Shown here: positions 35,901 to 43,060 of the stretch, piece by piece
How positions within the stretch are numbered: position 1 is the stretch's first letter
Layout of the letters: every line of letters starts with the position of its first letter
From: Tenebrio molitor
Taxonomy: Eukaryota > Arthropoda > Insecta > Coleoptera > Tenebrionidae
Assembly: GCF_963966145.1 (NCBI RefSeq)
Contig: NC_091047.1
Span: 25,358,001-25,422,000, forward strand
DNA length: 64,000 nucleotides
Direction: 5' to 3'
Notes under the pieces: model-generated
Told to the model about the DNA's origin: nothing
Databases searched by the model: none
The model's input: only the letters and a program-made list of their open reading frames with translations
Position numbers and translations under genes: made by a program

Positions 35901-38900
35901 AATAATTTACTCGTCGGACACTCTCTTCCTGGCCGACATTTTGAACTACTTTGGTGACAAATTCGAATCGATTAATCGAAACTTGCAACGCCAAGTCGAT
36001 GCGGTCGATTTGTTTTCTATTTTTCCGTTGACAAATCCCGACAAGATCAAAATTCTAGAAGAGGATGACATCAACTTCAATATTCAACGCATCCAGGAGC
36101 TGTCGCACTTCCACTACGAACTGGTCAGTACGGCTGTCAAAATTGGAGAGATTTTTGGAATTACGATAGTTATGACGTTGATACTGTGGTTTGAAAGTAT
36201 AATCGAAACTATTTATTATATAATCTACGTCACAATCAACGACGAAGATAACACTCTTGTCAACTATGCATACCACGGATCTTATGTGATGTTTATGTTT
36301 TGTTGGTTGTTCGTACTGGTTACGAGTTTCAGTGACGTCCAAAATAAGGTATTTGGAAAAAATATCATACTTTCGTTTCAAAGAGAAATATTTCAGGCCA
36401 ACGCAACATCTACTTACGTTCATGACATTTGGAATAAATATGCATTAACTGGAAAAATTAACGTAAAAACACGTCATCTTCAGCTTGTTTCTACTAGACT
36501 GCTTAATACAAAACTACATTTTACTGCCATGGATTTTTTTAGTTTGGACTGGACCCTATACCATATGGTAAATACAAATGAAAACTGTAAAACAGATGGA
36601 ATTTAGAATTTTATTTTTTAGCTAATAGCTGCAGTCACTACTTATGTGGTCATACTCATACAATTCCATATTTAAGTGTGACTGAAATAGAGTGCCATTT
36701 TCTAGGTGCAATATGGTTATTGCTTATTCGTAACAAGAGCTTTTAATATTCGTATATGATATTCGAAGCTAAATTAGAGTGAATTAAAAATTATATTCTC
36801 AACTGATGACAAACCATTTTTGTAATAAATTACCAGTTGATGTCAGTTGTACAAAAGTATCAATACAGTGAACTGACCTAATAACACACAAAACGTGCAC
36901 TTCGGTTGTTAGATGTTACAGGTTAATTTTTGTGTTGCATGTAGAAGTGAATATTTAAATCACTGCAGTATATTTCATGAAAATAGGACAGTCAGACGGA
37001 TTTTTAATTTATAATTTGTAATGGCCTTGGATCACTTGAAGAAATTAATTAAGTTTATTTCTGTTGAACTAGGAGTATGTAGAACAGATTTCTTTGTACT
37101 GTTAAATAAATGATAACTACTGACAGCAGAGTACATCAAAAATTTACTATTTTCTTTTTTATTATAACAAAGACGTTTATTTACTGTACTCTGTCTGTCT
37201 GAATCTTTCATTCTATTGTCTAATCACTTGATAGAATTAATGTAATAATGTAATGTAATAAGAAAACTGTAAATATAACGAATAATTATTGAATAACTTA
37301 AAAACGCAACAAGTGGGATATAAACATGATTATCGCACTCATCTGAAGCTGTAGGCCGAGTTTGTGTAATTATGTAAGTGCCATAACAGTATAGGTATTA
37401 TAGCCAGAGCGCCAAGAATAGATCCCGAGGCGCGCCGAGGGATGTAATGCGCGAAGGCTATTCACTGCTCTACTGTGGTTTATATATGTACTATTTTTTT
37501 CACTACTAGATACGTTAAAACCCTTTCTGATAATAATCTGAACCCTCCACCACCCGGCGGCACTTCAATTTTGCCGGAGTACATACACTATTAGGGATAT
37601 TATTATCAAGTAATAGTGCAGTGCTTATCAACATAATTACCGGCGTCTCGCCTCCGCATTTTGACTTTGTTGTGTATTATGTTCTGTGTCAATGTTAAGG
37701 AATTTTCTCACGATATGACATGAGTATAATAATATACCTTTTTGAATTTCAACTACCAATGTGTTTCTTAAATCCAGAATTAAATTTTAAAAAGAGATTG
37801 CGGTACTATTCCCGTTGCTGAAATTATTAGTGGTAAAATAGAAATTTTTTCTAAACTCCAAAGATTTCTCATAGCAACGGAGAGCTCTAAATATTTATTA
37901 ATTTTTGTGTCTGTGTTATACTGTGTGAATTTGGAACAGCTATATCTAAAAGATATGCTTGCTTTTGTTGTTTATTTAAAATAATAATGTCTAGTCTGTT
38001 ATGCTTAATATGAATTATTATTTTCCAAACAACTTTCTGGTGTATAACTATAATGTGGTTGTGTATTCTTTAATAAATTGAATTTAACAGCTAAATTCAT
38101 GTGTATAATTTTAGCGAATATATCATGACGTTTCTTATATTCGCTTTGAGCCAAAACGGTGCAAGAAGAAATTATATGTTCAATTGTTTCCCTTTCAGTT
38201 CCGCAAATCCTGCATTTATCAATTAGCGATTGCAAACCGCATATGTGTTTTTTATAATTTCTTGTATTTATAACACGATCTTGTATTGCAAATATAAAAC
38301 CCTCTGTTTCAGGGTGAATATTTGATTTCTTAAGCCATGGATGAGAAGCCTGAATATTAATTTCTGGCTGTTCCAGTTCTTTAAAGTATCTCCCATGTAA
38401 AGACTTCTGTTTTATATTTGCTATAGTGTCAGGTATATTTGGTTCAACAATATCTGAAATTATATTATTACCTAAATTTAAAGGTGTGTAACCTTTATCG
38501 GCTGAAACCAAAGCATTAAATAAGGTGTTATCTCGAGCTCTATTGAGGAAATAATTTTTTAGTGAAGCAATTTGATTGTGTTACAGTATTTCTAGATTTG
38601 AAAAACCCCTACCACCGTTTTCGCGTGGTAAATTAAATCTTTCAATAGCAGATTTAGGGTGATGGTTACTAAATTTGGTAAAAAGAACTCTGGTTTTAAT
38701 GTTTATATTCTGTAAATTAGTTTTGGACCATTTTATAACACCGAAAGAATAGGTCAGTAATGGAACAGCATATGTATTAACTGCTTTAATTAAATTATTA
38801 CCGTTTAATTTTGATTTTAAAATAGATTTAATTCTCAAATAAAATTGCTTTTCTAAATTTTCTTTTATAATTATTAACAATAGTATATTATGATACACGT

Positions 38901-41900
38901 TTATAAGGAAGCCTTTAAAGCACGCGCGACGAGTTTCAGAGCACGACGCGTAGCGGAGTGCTTTTAACGTCGTAAGTGTTTTAAAGGCCCTTATGAACGT
39001 GTATCATACGCTATTTTTTATTATACCTGCACTACAATTTGCAAATTATATCAAAAAAAGTAAAGTAAAATACCTTTTCCGAAGTAATCTGTGTCATAAT
39101 TGTGGATATAGAAATGGTCAATTGTTGTTGTTTCGTTGCTATTATAAATTGTATATCACTGTCTATTTATCATTGTTCAAAATGAATGGTGAATTTGTTG
39201 TTACCTGAGCAACCCTTAAAGCTTTAGTGTTTTAAAGGCCCTTTTTCGCACGCATTTTAGTGTCAAAAACAGGGATTATGATTCAGGTATAGTAAATAGT
39301 AGTTTATTTGACGAGTTTGTGTGTAAATTGGGCCTTTTTTGGCACGCGTGGCCCATTTTAAAACGCGAGTGAAACGAGAGAAAATGAGTTCTTTCAAAAA
39401 AGAAGTAGCAATACTAGCGTCTAGCCTGTTTAATAATAATAATTACTTTATTTCCCTTCCCCGATCATAAATCAATTATCTTGTTTAATTCTCTTTAGTT
39501 TTTTCCACTATTTACTTTACCATACCCCGTGCCGTAAAACATGGATTACTGCTGGGCGTGCAATAAAGTTAACCATTATCTATCTGAAATGAGTGGAATA
39601 ATAGTTATTTAATATACAGGTTGATTCTGAAATAAGTTTGGGAAAAAACCTGGTAATTGGTGATGATGAGAAGAAGTCATAGACAAAACATTTTTCTTAT
39701 GGAAGTTTTTTCGTTTTCGAGATATAAGTGATTTAAAATTTGGTCAAAATTGTTAATACCCTGCTGAGTTAAAGGTGATTAATTGATTATTCTGGTCCAT
39801 AGCAACAATAATAATCAAAGGCGTCGAAAATACAAGAACAAGGGGCAATTTTCATTCTTTTGATTTCACCCCCAAAAGTCAGTTAGGCAGTATCAATTTT
39901 GTCCAAACTTATATCAGAATCACCCTGTATAAGACGATAAAATTGAATTTTATCAATTCAATAATCAAATAAAATGTCAAAAAATGTTAGAAACTAATAC
40001 AACAATGGATGTTGGCATAGAAGTATTTTTTTATCGTCTAAACGATAAAATTGCATTTTAACATGAAGTAGAGAGTAGATAAAATGCAATTTTAACAGTG
40101 AGGATTGAATAAATAAAATTTAAAGTACACGGCCATGATCAGTGCTTGGCGAATTACTTTATAAATTAGCAGTTAGTTTCGTTTTTTACTAACGTGAATT
40201 AATTATTTTGTTCAGCAATCTTTTCCTTGAAACCTAGAATTAAATATGGCGTAAGATTTAAAAATACTCATCAGTTCCAGTTAACATTAGTTTAGTAACC
40301 CATCATCATGCTATGTAGCGTGTAATTAACTATTATCGATCTTAAAATTATCAATATACATCTGCAACGTACATGTAAAAATCTTTATTTTATTAACACC
40401 TAAGAAAAGTCAAGCAACATTTTTTCTATATTGATCGTTCCATTCATCAGACTAAAATTTGAGGTAGAATTTTCTGATACACTTCTCTGAATGAAAATGA
40501 AAAGATGACTCAAAACTGTAGTTGTCTTTGGTTTCCACAATTTTATACAGGTGTCCCCCCCCCCAAAAAAAAAGACGAGTCCATAGCTGCCTTATTTATC
40601 GAAGGATATGAATAGGCTACCAAATGGCCTAATAAATTCATGTATAGCTCCAAGGGCTTCAAGGCTAAACTGTAAAAATATTTTTTTTTCAAATGGGAAC
40701 ACATACTTTTTTTTAGTAATTTTGATAGAGATTTTTATTCTGAAAGCAACAATGTATCACAAATATACATTTACATACCAAAAATACAAAACAAAAATGT
40801 TTAAATAGGTATTATCAACATACGAGTATAATGTCAAATTTTAAGACATTCATTTAAATATTCTAATGACATACTGTACGAGTGCGGTAAAGTGCCAGGT
40901 AAACAGAGAATCTAATTTTTGGCCTCCTCAACTCTAAATGACATGTTTACACATTTTGAACAGCTAGGGTATCTTGATTTTTATACACTAATCAAACTAT
41001 CTGTCATTTTACCATACGGAGTGTGTAAAATTATAAGAAAATTTTAAGCTTTCTGGAACCTTCAAAAAATGTTTAGCGTATCACAAGTAAAGTCCATTTA
41101 TACTAAGACAAGATACCGCTACTATTAATCCCCTCTGTTTTCAAAAATTAACAGAAATGAATTGTTTTCTTCTAAAGTCTGATGCCGCTATCTTCTGGTG
41201 TAAATCGTAAGCGTGTCAGTTATCGGTATAATAGATAACTTTCTGCCATTTCATTAATTAAATGTCAGTCTTTGACAGGTTTTGCAAAATTATTGGTTAC
41301 AAGAAATTTCAAATTTGAGAAAACAAGTCGTCGGTTAAAAAGATTAATACATTACTAATGCGGTAGGCATTTTACATCACTCGGTTTTTGTTAAAACACT
41401 CCCGCTGCGCTGTCGTGTTTCAATCTAAGAACCTCGCGCTGTAAAATGTAGCCTACCTATCCCTCTACGAGCCTACCGAATATGTAATGTAATGTAATTT
41501 GGTCATCATTTTGCTGGTGTCACAATTGCAATAGCCGCAATTGCCGCAACCTCGATGATCGAAGAAATACTTTCTTCGTCTGTATCATTTATTTTCGCAG
41601 TGATGACACAACCGTGAGAGGTATACAAAATGTAGCCAGTTTACAGCTGTGGCTTGTTTAATATTATTATTTCTCATTAAGTAATTTCGGGGTGATTATA
41701 AATGTTCGTAACAACTAGTGGGCGTAGCGGCGCACCTAAAGCATAGAGCACAGCCACCTACGATGTAAATACAATCATTTGTAATGACCCTGTATTTCTT
41801 ACGATAATAAGTCATATTTAGTAAAATATTATATGATGCTCGTATTATATGTAACTATATTTACCGAATTTATGTGCATTTATTCACAGTGAAGTAAATT

Positions 41901-42825
41901 TTGCTTGTTCGTTTTATAATAATTACAAATTTTCGGTTGCACAAAAAATTTTGTGTACATCTTGGCCGTGAAATCCTGTAACATCCTGGAGATTTTCCTG
42001 TCTCGGCCGCAAGCGGCCTTGGCAACAATTTTTCTCTCGGTACGTTAAAGAATTATTTCGCGACCTTGATAACAAATAACTATTTTCAAAAAATAAATTT
42101 ATTTCTAAAAAAAACAAAATTGGAAAATACTTTTCCCAAAAATTTGAAATCGTTTTTGATGGCAGGAAATTTCCATTGTTTTTATGTAGGAGTAAATAGA
42201 AGTATAAAAAAGCACGCACAGTAATTACAATAATAAAAGTCCATATGTTTGAAAACAATATAATTAAAATGAAAATGTCACGTCAGCTTCATAATGAATT
42301 AGAATTATTTAAAATTAAATTTTTACAAACTGAATGGAACGATTCATCGACTGAACACACACAACATTAATCTATTAAAATTACCACCGCTCACTGAACA
42401 AAATGTAAATATTTTCCTTTCAGAATAATAAAAAATGCATAAAATAGACACATCAAATTAAAAACCAATTTGTTAACAAGTAATAGGAAGTGACATCCTT
42501 CCGTGCCAGTTTCTGATTCGAATCGATTAAACACTGCAAAGAAAAACATCCCTTGTCGCTTTCCCGTCGAGATGATTTATCTGCACACTTTCCCCGCTCA
42601 CTTTCCCTGACAGCAATTTACGACAGAAGAAAGCAAAACGTTTTTCTCACTAACCTGTTCTCGAACGATTTTCCGGACGCTTTCGACGTCGCCCTGCTGA
42701 GCGGCGTACATCAGGGCCGAAACGCCTCGAATGGTGGCGGCGCGACGGTGTTTGGTGTGGCGAGCCCCCGTCGTTGTTGTGGCGTCCGACGTCGCACTAG
42801 TCATTTTAAGGCGTCGGAACGCCAA
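8675..42825 (-). CDS. Ankyrin-repeat protein with long charged region, eight coding exons
   Basis: The full coding join on the minus strand is 42655-42825, 30618-30885, 24704-24816, 24110-24428, 23738-24057, 20594-23487, 18688-19031 and 8675-8937, which is 4692 nt or 1563 aa. Every junction has GT/AG and the phases chain without a stop. Residues ~33-450 hold roughly eleven ankyrin repeats (TPLHLAVIAGN, TALHCAASRGH, LPLHEAAASGR). Residues ~450-1340 are highly charged, rich in K, E, S, D and N, and look disordered. Residues ~1340-1563 form a compact tail with an amphipathic start (YHLERKIFQHLL) and Cys/His-containing stretches. Ankyrin repeats are known protein-binding scaffolds, so a scaffold role is inferred; no catalytic motif is seen. 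I do not recognise a named ortholog with confidence. The start could be residue 1 or the second Met at residue 8 (42804). Intron 1 contains a gustatory receptor gene on the other strand. Confidence 0.88.
9390..9704. mobile_element. Foldback MITE
   Basis: Left end GGCCCATACACAATGGCG and right end CGCCATTGTGAAAGGGCT; arms continue as AACGTTACGTCGATGTTAAA and its complement. The interior is rich in AACGTTA-type repeats. TA-containing flanks on both sides. Confidence 0.75.
10568..11319. mobile_element. TIR element CAGGCTGTTTCC, interrupted by a MITE
   Basis: Termini CAGGCTGTTTCCTAAAAACG and its reverse complement TTTTTTAGGAAACAACCTG, extending through GCCGCAAGC, with TA on both sides. Another MITE (10678-11018) is inserted within it. 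Confidence 0.8.
10678..11018. mobile_element. AATAAACAATTGTC-family MITE, copy 1 (nested)
   Basis: Ends TAATTGAAATTTTTTAATAA and TTATTAAAAAAATTTCACTA, with AACAATTGTC just inside and TA outside. The interior holds GAAAATGAATTCGCGGAAAA, whose ATG-AAT-TCG-CGG-AAA reads MNSRK, like the transposase start at 12223. Confidence 0.8.
12223..12370 (+). pseudogene. N-terminal transposase remnant
   Basis: The frame from ATG 12223 reads MASRKRSTGQSLLQ, then EKMAVVRYCKELE, a TGA at 12319, and on in the same frame MKEICEKAAHIFDVT. A basic start followed by helix-rich text of this form is usual for DNA-transposon N-terminal DNA-binding regions. Short copies of the family keep the first codons (MNSRKKGTG at about 19586). 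The exact superfamily is not settled. Confidence 0.5.
12616..12855. mobile_element. TA-flanked MITE (CTATCGGTGGACAT)
   Basis: Termini CTATCGGTGGACATTAAAAG and the mirrored right end (TATGTCCACCGATAG), with GCTGGGAC/GTCCCAG inside and TA on both sides. A decayed right end of the same family lies near 53530-53556. Confidence 0.85.
12936..13182. mobile_element. TA-flanked MITE (CTGTCGCGAGCAATAAATTT)
   Basis: Termini CTGTCGCGAGCAATAAATTT and the mirrored right end (AAATTTATTGCTCTCGACTG), TA on both sides. A second copy is at the right edge of the window (63766-63972), sharing the inner block CAAAATTTGGTTAGATTGTC. Confidence 0.85.
13267..13624. mobile_element. TA-flanked MITE (CTATGGCGGACAATAAATTT)
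   Basis: Left end CTATGGCGGACAATAAATTT, right end its reverse complement, followed by AGGCCGGC/GCCGGCCT, TA on both sides. About 358 bp; no coding text. Confidence 0.87.
13694..14038. mobile_element. TA-flanked MITE (CAGAGTGTCCCAGAACTGGC)
   Basis: Left end CAGAGTGTCCCAGAACTGGC, right end GCCAGTTCTGGGACAGCCTG; the inverted repeat continues through GTACATCCCGTTAAC. TA on both sides. Confidence 0.87.
14681..14833. mobile_element. Palindromic ~175-bp MITE, copy C
   Basis: A shorter member of the 1095-1272 family: ATTTGGCGTCGAAGTAGGCG against CGCCTACTTCTACACCAAAT, with the AACAGCTGATC centre partly lost. Confidence 0.8.
16060..16556. mobile_element. TA-flanked MITE (CAGGGTTATTCACAAGAGGG)
   Basis: Left end CAGGGTTATTCACAAGAGGG, right end CCCTCTCGTGAATAACCTG, TA on both sides; the inner arms keep TTTTGCCGCAACC/GGTTGCGGCAAAA. 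Confidence 0.87.
16648..17069. mobile_element. TIR element ATAATGGGAG, copy 1
   Basis: Left end CACGTTGTTTTAGCATAATG, right end CATTATGCGAAAACAACGTG; the repeat includes GGGAG(G)CCATG. A second copy at 53113-53411 shares interior blocks such as AATGAACATAACATGTTGCT and AACAGACAGCTTTACTA. Confidence 0.82.
17472..17503 (+). repeat. GAA-rich simple repeat
   Basis: Imperfect tandem GAA/AGA triplets in intron 7. Confidence 0.7.
18688..19031 (-). CDS. Ankyrin gene exon 7: tail domain
   Basis: Residues 1362-1477. The acceptor CACTTTTAG precedes GTACCACC, and joining in phase 2 gives R-YHLERKIFQHLLDLKRMQ. The peptide is not low complexity and contains LVKRAIDSYHQSCAS, GAGRYVPEDYSFRSF, KLQRNGADHLKGLPE and a Cys/His stretch CTQSTHRCMHATHA. 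This looks like a folded, conserved domain that I cannot name. The donor TATC/GTAAGT is phase 1. Confidence 0.87.
19389..19755. mobile_element. AATAAACAATTGTC-family MITE, copy 2
   Basis: Ends TAGTTGAATTGTTTTAATAA and TTATTAAAAAAATTTCACTA, TA on both sides. The interior retains ATG-AAT-TCA-CGG-AAG (MNSRKKGTG), the start of the parental transposase. Confidence 0.85.
19779..20022. mobile_element. AATAAACAATTGTC-family MITE, copy 3 (nested)
   Basis: Ends TAGTTGAATTTTTTTAATAA and TTATTAAAAAAATTTCACTA, 244 bp, flanked by TA at 19777-19778 and 20023-20024. Taking it out together with one TA restores the pogo-like terminus seen at 612-630. Confidence 0.87.
20095..20292 (+). pseudogene. pogo/Tigger-type transposase, N-terminal HTH only
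   Basis: A 65-codon frame that includes PNLTENVKVHIFSKLEEGS and IQRVAQYYNIAKSTVQGIKQ, a helix-turn-helix of the CENP-B/psq type used by pogo and Tigger transposases to bind their ends. The catalytic DDE domain is absent and the frame ends near the right terminus, so this is a remnant in a non-autonomous element. An earlier in-frame codon at 20095 gives MSILTNK before the likely true Met (20116). Confidence 0.7.
20594..23487 (-). CDS. Ankyrin gene exon 6: last repeats and long K/E-rich region
   Basis: Residues 398-1362 in one 2894-bp exon. The acceptor is CCCCAATTGCAG. The first ~50 residues close the ankyrin array (ILLDAGAQINPIL, MTPLDCALQRGF). The next ~900 residues are low complexity and strongly charged, with blocks such as KKKSNRKKKQTSE, EGEGEGISES and SRSEENKKDKNK, plus basic runs that could act as nuclear localisation signals (inference). 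The donor AGAAG/GTAATT gives phase 2. Open reading frames on the opposite strand here are shadows of this codon bias. Confidence 0.92.
23738..24057 (-). CDS. Ankyrin gene exon 5
   Basis: Residues 291-397. It is separated from exon 4 by a 52-bp intron with a C-rich acceptor (CCCCAG). Repeats have cores GRTPAHCGCAKGQ, GDLPLHEAAASGR and GRCPLHLAALNDN. The donor TGCAAG/GTATCC is phase 0. Confidence 0.9.
24110..24428 (-). CDS. Ankyrin gene exon 4
   Basis: Residues 185-291. The acceptor is GTAATTAATCAG (phase 0) and the donor CTAG/GTAAAA (phase 1). Three repeats are visible, with cores GRQPLLWAASAGS, GLTALHCAASRGH and GCTALHYAVTLG. The GC content is much higher than in the surrounding intron. Confidence 0.9.
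24704..24816 (-). CDS. Ankyrin gene exon 3
   Basis: Residues 147-184. The acceptor is TTATTTGTAG and the donor GGAGGT/GTAAGT leaves phase 0. It encodes the second half of one repeat (ETAALRAVLSAGAPVSTPD) and a next core GGYPLHYAAQMCGG. An alternative donor two bases earlier would break the frame into exon 4, which fixes the boundary used here. Confidence 0.87.
26050..26186. mobile_element. Harbinger-like MITE with TAA target duplication
   Basis: 137 bp; ends GGGCCGGTTGAACCAACG and CGTTGGTGCAACCGGCCC, flanked by TAA at 26047-26049 and 26187-26189. GGGCC-type termini with a TWA duplication are typical of PIF/Harbinger elements; assignment is by these features only. Confidence 0.8.
26936..27009. 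repeat. Hairpin repeat, copy 1
   Basis: Arms TTTATAAGGAAGCCTTTAAA and the mirrored TTTAAAGGCCCTTATAAA around GCACACGCAAGTGC. The 70 bp that follow (ACGCTATTTTTTATTTTACC) match the flank of the hairpin at 38891-39006, so both belong to one longer repeat. Confidence 0.7.
27081..27236. repeat. TTTTGTTCGACGAGCC repeat, copy 1
   Basis: A near-identical ~150 bp also occurs at 51142-51293 and inverted at 28715-28880 (shared CTTAAAACCTTTAAAATTAG, TCCGTTCACATAGGAGAAAA). Short inverted ends (TTTTTTTGTTCGAC type). Confidence 0.75.
27842..27973. mobile_element. TA-flanked MITE (CTGTCGCGGACAAAAAAAAC)
   Basis: Ends CTGTCGCGGACAAAAAAAAC and TTTTTTGGCCGCGATAG; arms continue through GTAGGACAAT and GTAGACACTTCCAAAA to a near-complete palindrome. 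TA on both sides. Related to 30042-30221. Confidence 0.85.
28715..29010. repeat. Composite repeat unit, inverted relative to 51004-51293
   Basis: Holds the TTTTGTTCGAC half (28715-28880) and then a hairpin half (TGTGTAATTTGGGCTTTTTT against AAAAAAAGCCCAAATTACAC). The same two halves occur together at 51004-51293 in the other orientation. Confidence 0.7.
29112..29233. repeat. Short foldback repeat
   Basis: Arms TAAGACATACGTGTAAAAAG, then TTCCTTTGTTGCAC, mirrored at 29198-29233 (GTGCAATAAAGGATAACTTT, then TTACACTTATATCTTA). Confidence 0.65.
30042..30221. mobile_element. TA-flanked MITE (CAGTCGCGGACAAAAAAAAG)
   Basis: Left end CAGTCGCGGACAAAAAAAAG, right end GTACTGTCCGCGACTG, TA on both sides, 180 bp. 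The inverted repeat is short, with GTGGGACAA facing TTGTCCTAC. Confidence 0.85.
30618..30885 (-). CDS. Ankyrin gene exon 2
   Basis: Residues 58-147. The acceptor is TTTCTGTTTCAG before TCCGAA (phase 0) and the donor is ACAG/GTAAGT (phase 1). The peptide carries two clear ankyrin repeats, with cores GKTPLHYCCTSDN and GFTPLHLAVIAGN, followed by the start of a third (HTVVHWATG). Confidence 0.9.
31582..31759. mobile_element. Palindromic ~175-bp MITE, copy D
   Basis: Ends TATCGGGTGTTTATTTCAAT and TTTAAATGAACACCCGATA. The centre is rearranged compared with the other copies: AACAGCTG lies near the left arm and the ACACGAGTGGTG block is inverted. Confidence 0.82.
32488..32735. mobile_element. TA-flanked foldback MITE
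   Basis: Left end GTCCTTGTATCTTCGTAAGG, right end CCTTACGAAGATACAAGCAC; arms ~60 bp long, including AATAAACCGAACAAAGACC. TA on both sides. Confidence 0.85.
33247..33414. mobile_element. TA-flanked MITE (CAGGGTATTTCACGAGTGAT)
   Basis: Left end CAGGGTATTTCACGAGTGAT, right end ATCACTGCTGAAATATCCTG; arms include AATGAGCCTGACG. 168 bp, TA on both sides. Confidence 0.85.
33419..34429. mobile_element. 1-kb TIR element (CAGCGTGGTCCAACACTTAC)
   Basis: Left end CAGCGTGGTCCAACACTTAC, right end GTAAGTGTTGGACCACCCTG; the inverted repeat continues with CATTTTTGCGATTAC. TA on both sides. The interior has an 86-codon frame (33965-34225) without a motif I can place. Confidence 0.85.
34885..34980. repeat. 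Imperfect hairpin
   Basis: ATTCCTGTGTTTCGAGAACTAT faces its mirrored form near 34946-34970 (ATAGTTCTCTGGACAGGAAT); the central part contains CACCTCGAGACAAGCCTCTC. Confidence 0.45.
35449..36675 (+). CDS. Gustatory receptor (7tm_7 family), 390 aa, one small intron
   Basis: A chemoreceptor of the insect gustatory receptor family, expected as a seven-pass ion-channel subunit in the plasma membrane of taste or internal chemosensory neurons. The coding join is 35449-36567 plus 36622-36675. The 54-bp intron (donor ATG/GTAAAT, acceptor TTTTTTAG) must be removed: the unspliced frame stops early, while the spliced one ends LIAAVTTYVVILIQFHI, carrying the family's TYxxxxxQF motif in the last helix (residues 380-388). 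The phase-0 intron just before this short final exon is typical of the family. Hydrophobic segments include WCLPFYIGFLCLATYF, GTLLFLCFLVNFSL and ITIVMTLILWFES. The length matches the usual 370-450 aa. The gene lies inside intron 1 of the ankyrin gene, on the opposite strand. The ligand cannot be inferred. Confidence 0.9.
36824..36829 (+). terminator. Poly(A) signal AATAAA after the gustatory receptor
   Basis: AATAAA 149 nt after the stop codon at 36675, the first such hexamer downstream on the plus strand. Confidence 0.45.
37541..38898 (-). pseudogene. Non-LTR retrotransposon fragment, 3' half of ORF2 plus 3' UTR (R4/Dong-like)
   Basis: On the minus strand 38898 to 38005 encodes the C-terminal part of a non-LTR reverse transcriptase ORF: KSKLNGNNLIKAVNTYAV, LPRENGGRGFSNLEIL, then a CCHC-type finger CRICGTERETIEHIISSC followed by YKKRHD. 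Both halves are in the same frame and are split only by one TAA at 38581-38583. The 5' half with the catalytic domain is missing; the fragment begins next to a hairpin repeat at 38891. The segment 37541-37830 is its 3' UTR, matched by a second copy at 2881-3170. The LPRxxGGRG motif and the (TAA)n beside that copy's 3' end suggest the R4/Dong clade, which is known to insert in TAA repeats; the clade call is tentative. Confidence 0.8.
38891..39006. repeat. Hairpin repeat, copy 2
   Basis: Arms TGATACACGTTTATAAGGAA and the mirrored CTTATGAACGTGTATCA with a centre GCACGACGCGTAGCGGAGTG. It abuts the 5' break of the retrotransposon fragment, so its insertion may have cut that element. Confidence 0.7.
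39300..39395. repeat. Left half of the GTGTGTAAATTGGGCC hairpin repeat
   Basis: Nearly identical to 51004-51085 (AGTAGTTTATTTGACGAGTT, GGCCTTTTTTGGCACGCGTG) but stopping after GCGAGTGAAACGAG. Confidence 0.7.
39617..39927. mobile_element. TA-flanked MITE (CAGGTTGATTCTGAAATAAG)
   Basis: Left end CAGGTTGATTCTGAAATAAG, right end CTTATATCAGAATCACCCTG, then TTTGG(G)/CCAAA. TA on both sides, ~311 bp. Confidence 0.83.
40548..40810. mobile_element. CAGGTGTCCCC-family element, truncated copy
   Basis: Begins after TA with CAGGTGTCCCCC and a long C then A run, then GACGAGTCCATAGC. Its ~250 bp match the reverse complement of 50470-50716 (AAATTCATGTA, TAGAGATTTTTATTCTGAAA). No right terminus was found. 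Confidence 0.7.
42655..42825 (-). CDS. Ankyrin gene exon 1 (start codon, first repeat)
   Basis: Residues 1-57. A basic, Ser/Thr-rich leader is followed by the first ankyrin helix pair (SALMYAAQQGDVESVRKIV). The exon ends in GAACAG followed by GTTAGT, phase 0. Two Met codons are possible starts, at 42825 and 42804; the first gives the longer protein. It is GC-richer than its surroundings, as expected for a first exon. Confidence 0.82.
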
Positions 42826-43060
42826 ACTCCAACTTCACCCCTCCAGCGTCGTCGGCCGGTTTACGTCGTTTTGACCACATGATGCACTGGAAAACCAACC
42901 AGACGCTGAGTTCTAGTCGGGGGTTGTTTGCATATGACGGCCTTGACATAGCACCCGGGGGCTAAATTGCACGGGTCTAGCGAAAACGGGTCGATTAGCC
43001 CAGATTTAGTGTTCACTTGCCCAACTTACAACAGCACTCGTTTATTGCAACGATTTAAAC
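42826..43060 (-). promoter_or_regulatory. Likely promoter/5' UTR of the ankyrin gene
   Basis: The sequence directly upstream of exon 1 is unusually GC-rich for this window up to about 43060 and contains no repeat I recognise. No TATA box was picked out. A role as promoter and leader is inferred from position and composition only. Confidence 0.35.

Larger units (their letters stand above)
30886..42654 (-). other. Intron 1 of the ankyrin gene, with a nested receptor gene
   Basis: 11,769 bp. It contains the gustatory receptor (35449-36675, plus strand), the retrotransposon fragment 37541-38898 and repeats at 31582, 32488, 33247, 33419, 34885, 38891, 39300, 39617 and 40548. Segment 32340-32480 is unusually GC-rich. 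The stretches 30886-31581, 34430-34884, 36830-37540 and 40811-42654 show nothing recognised. Confidence 0.7.

Noticed and set aside
35728..36423. Minus-strand frames opposite the gustatory receptor
   Set aside because: Antisense shadows; no motif, and the plus-strand product has clear family features.
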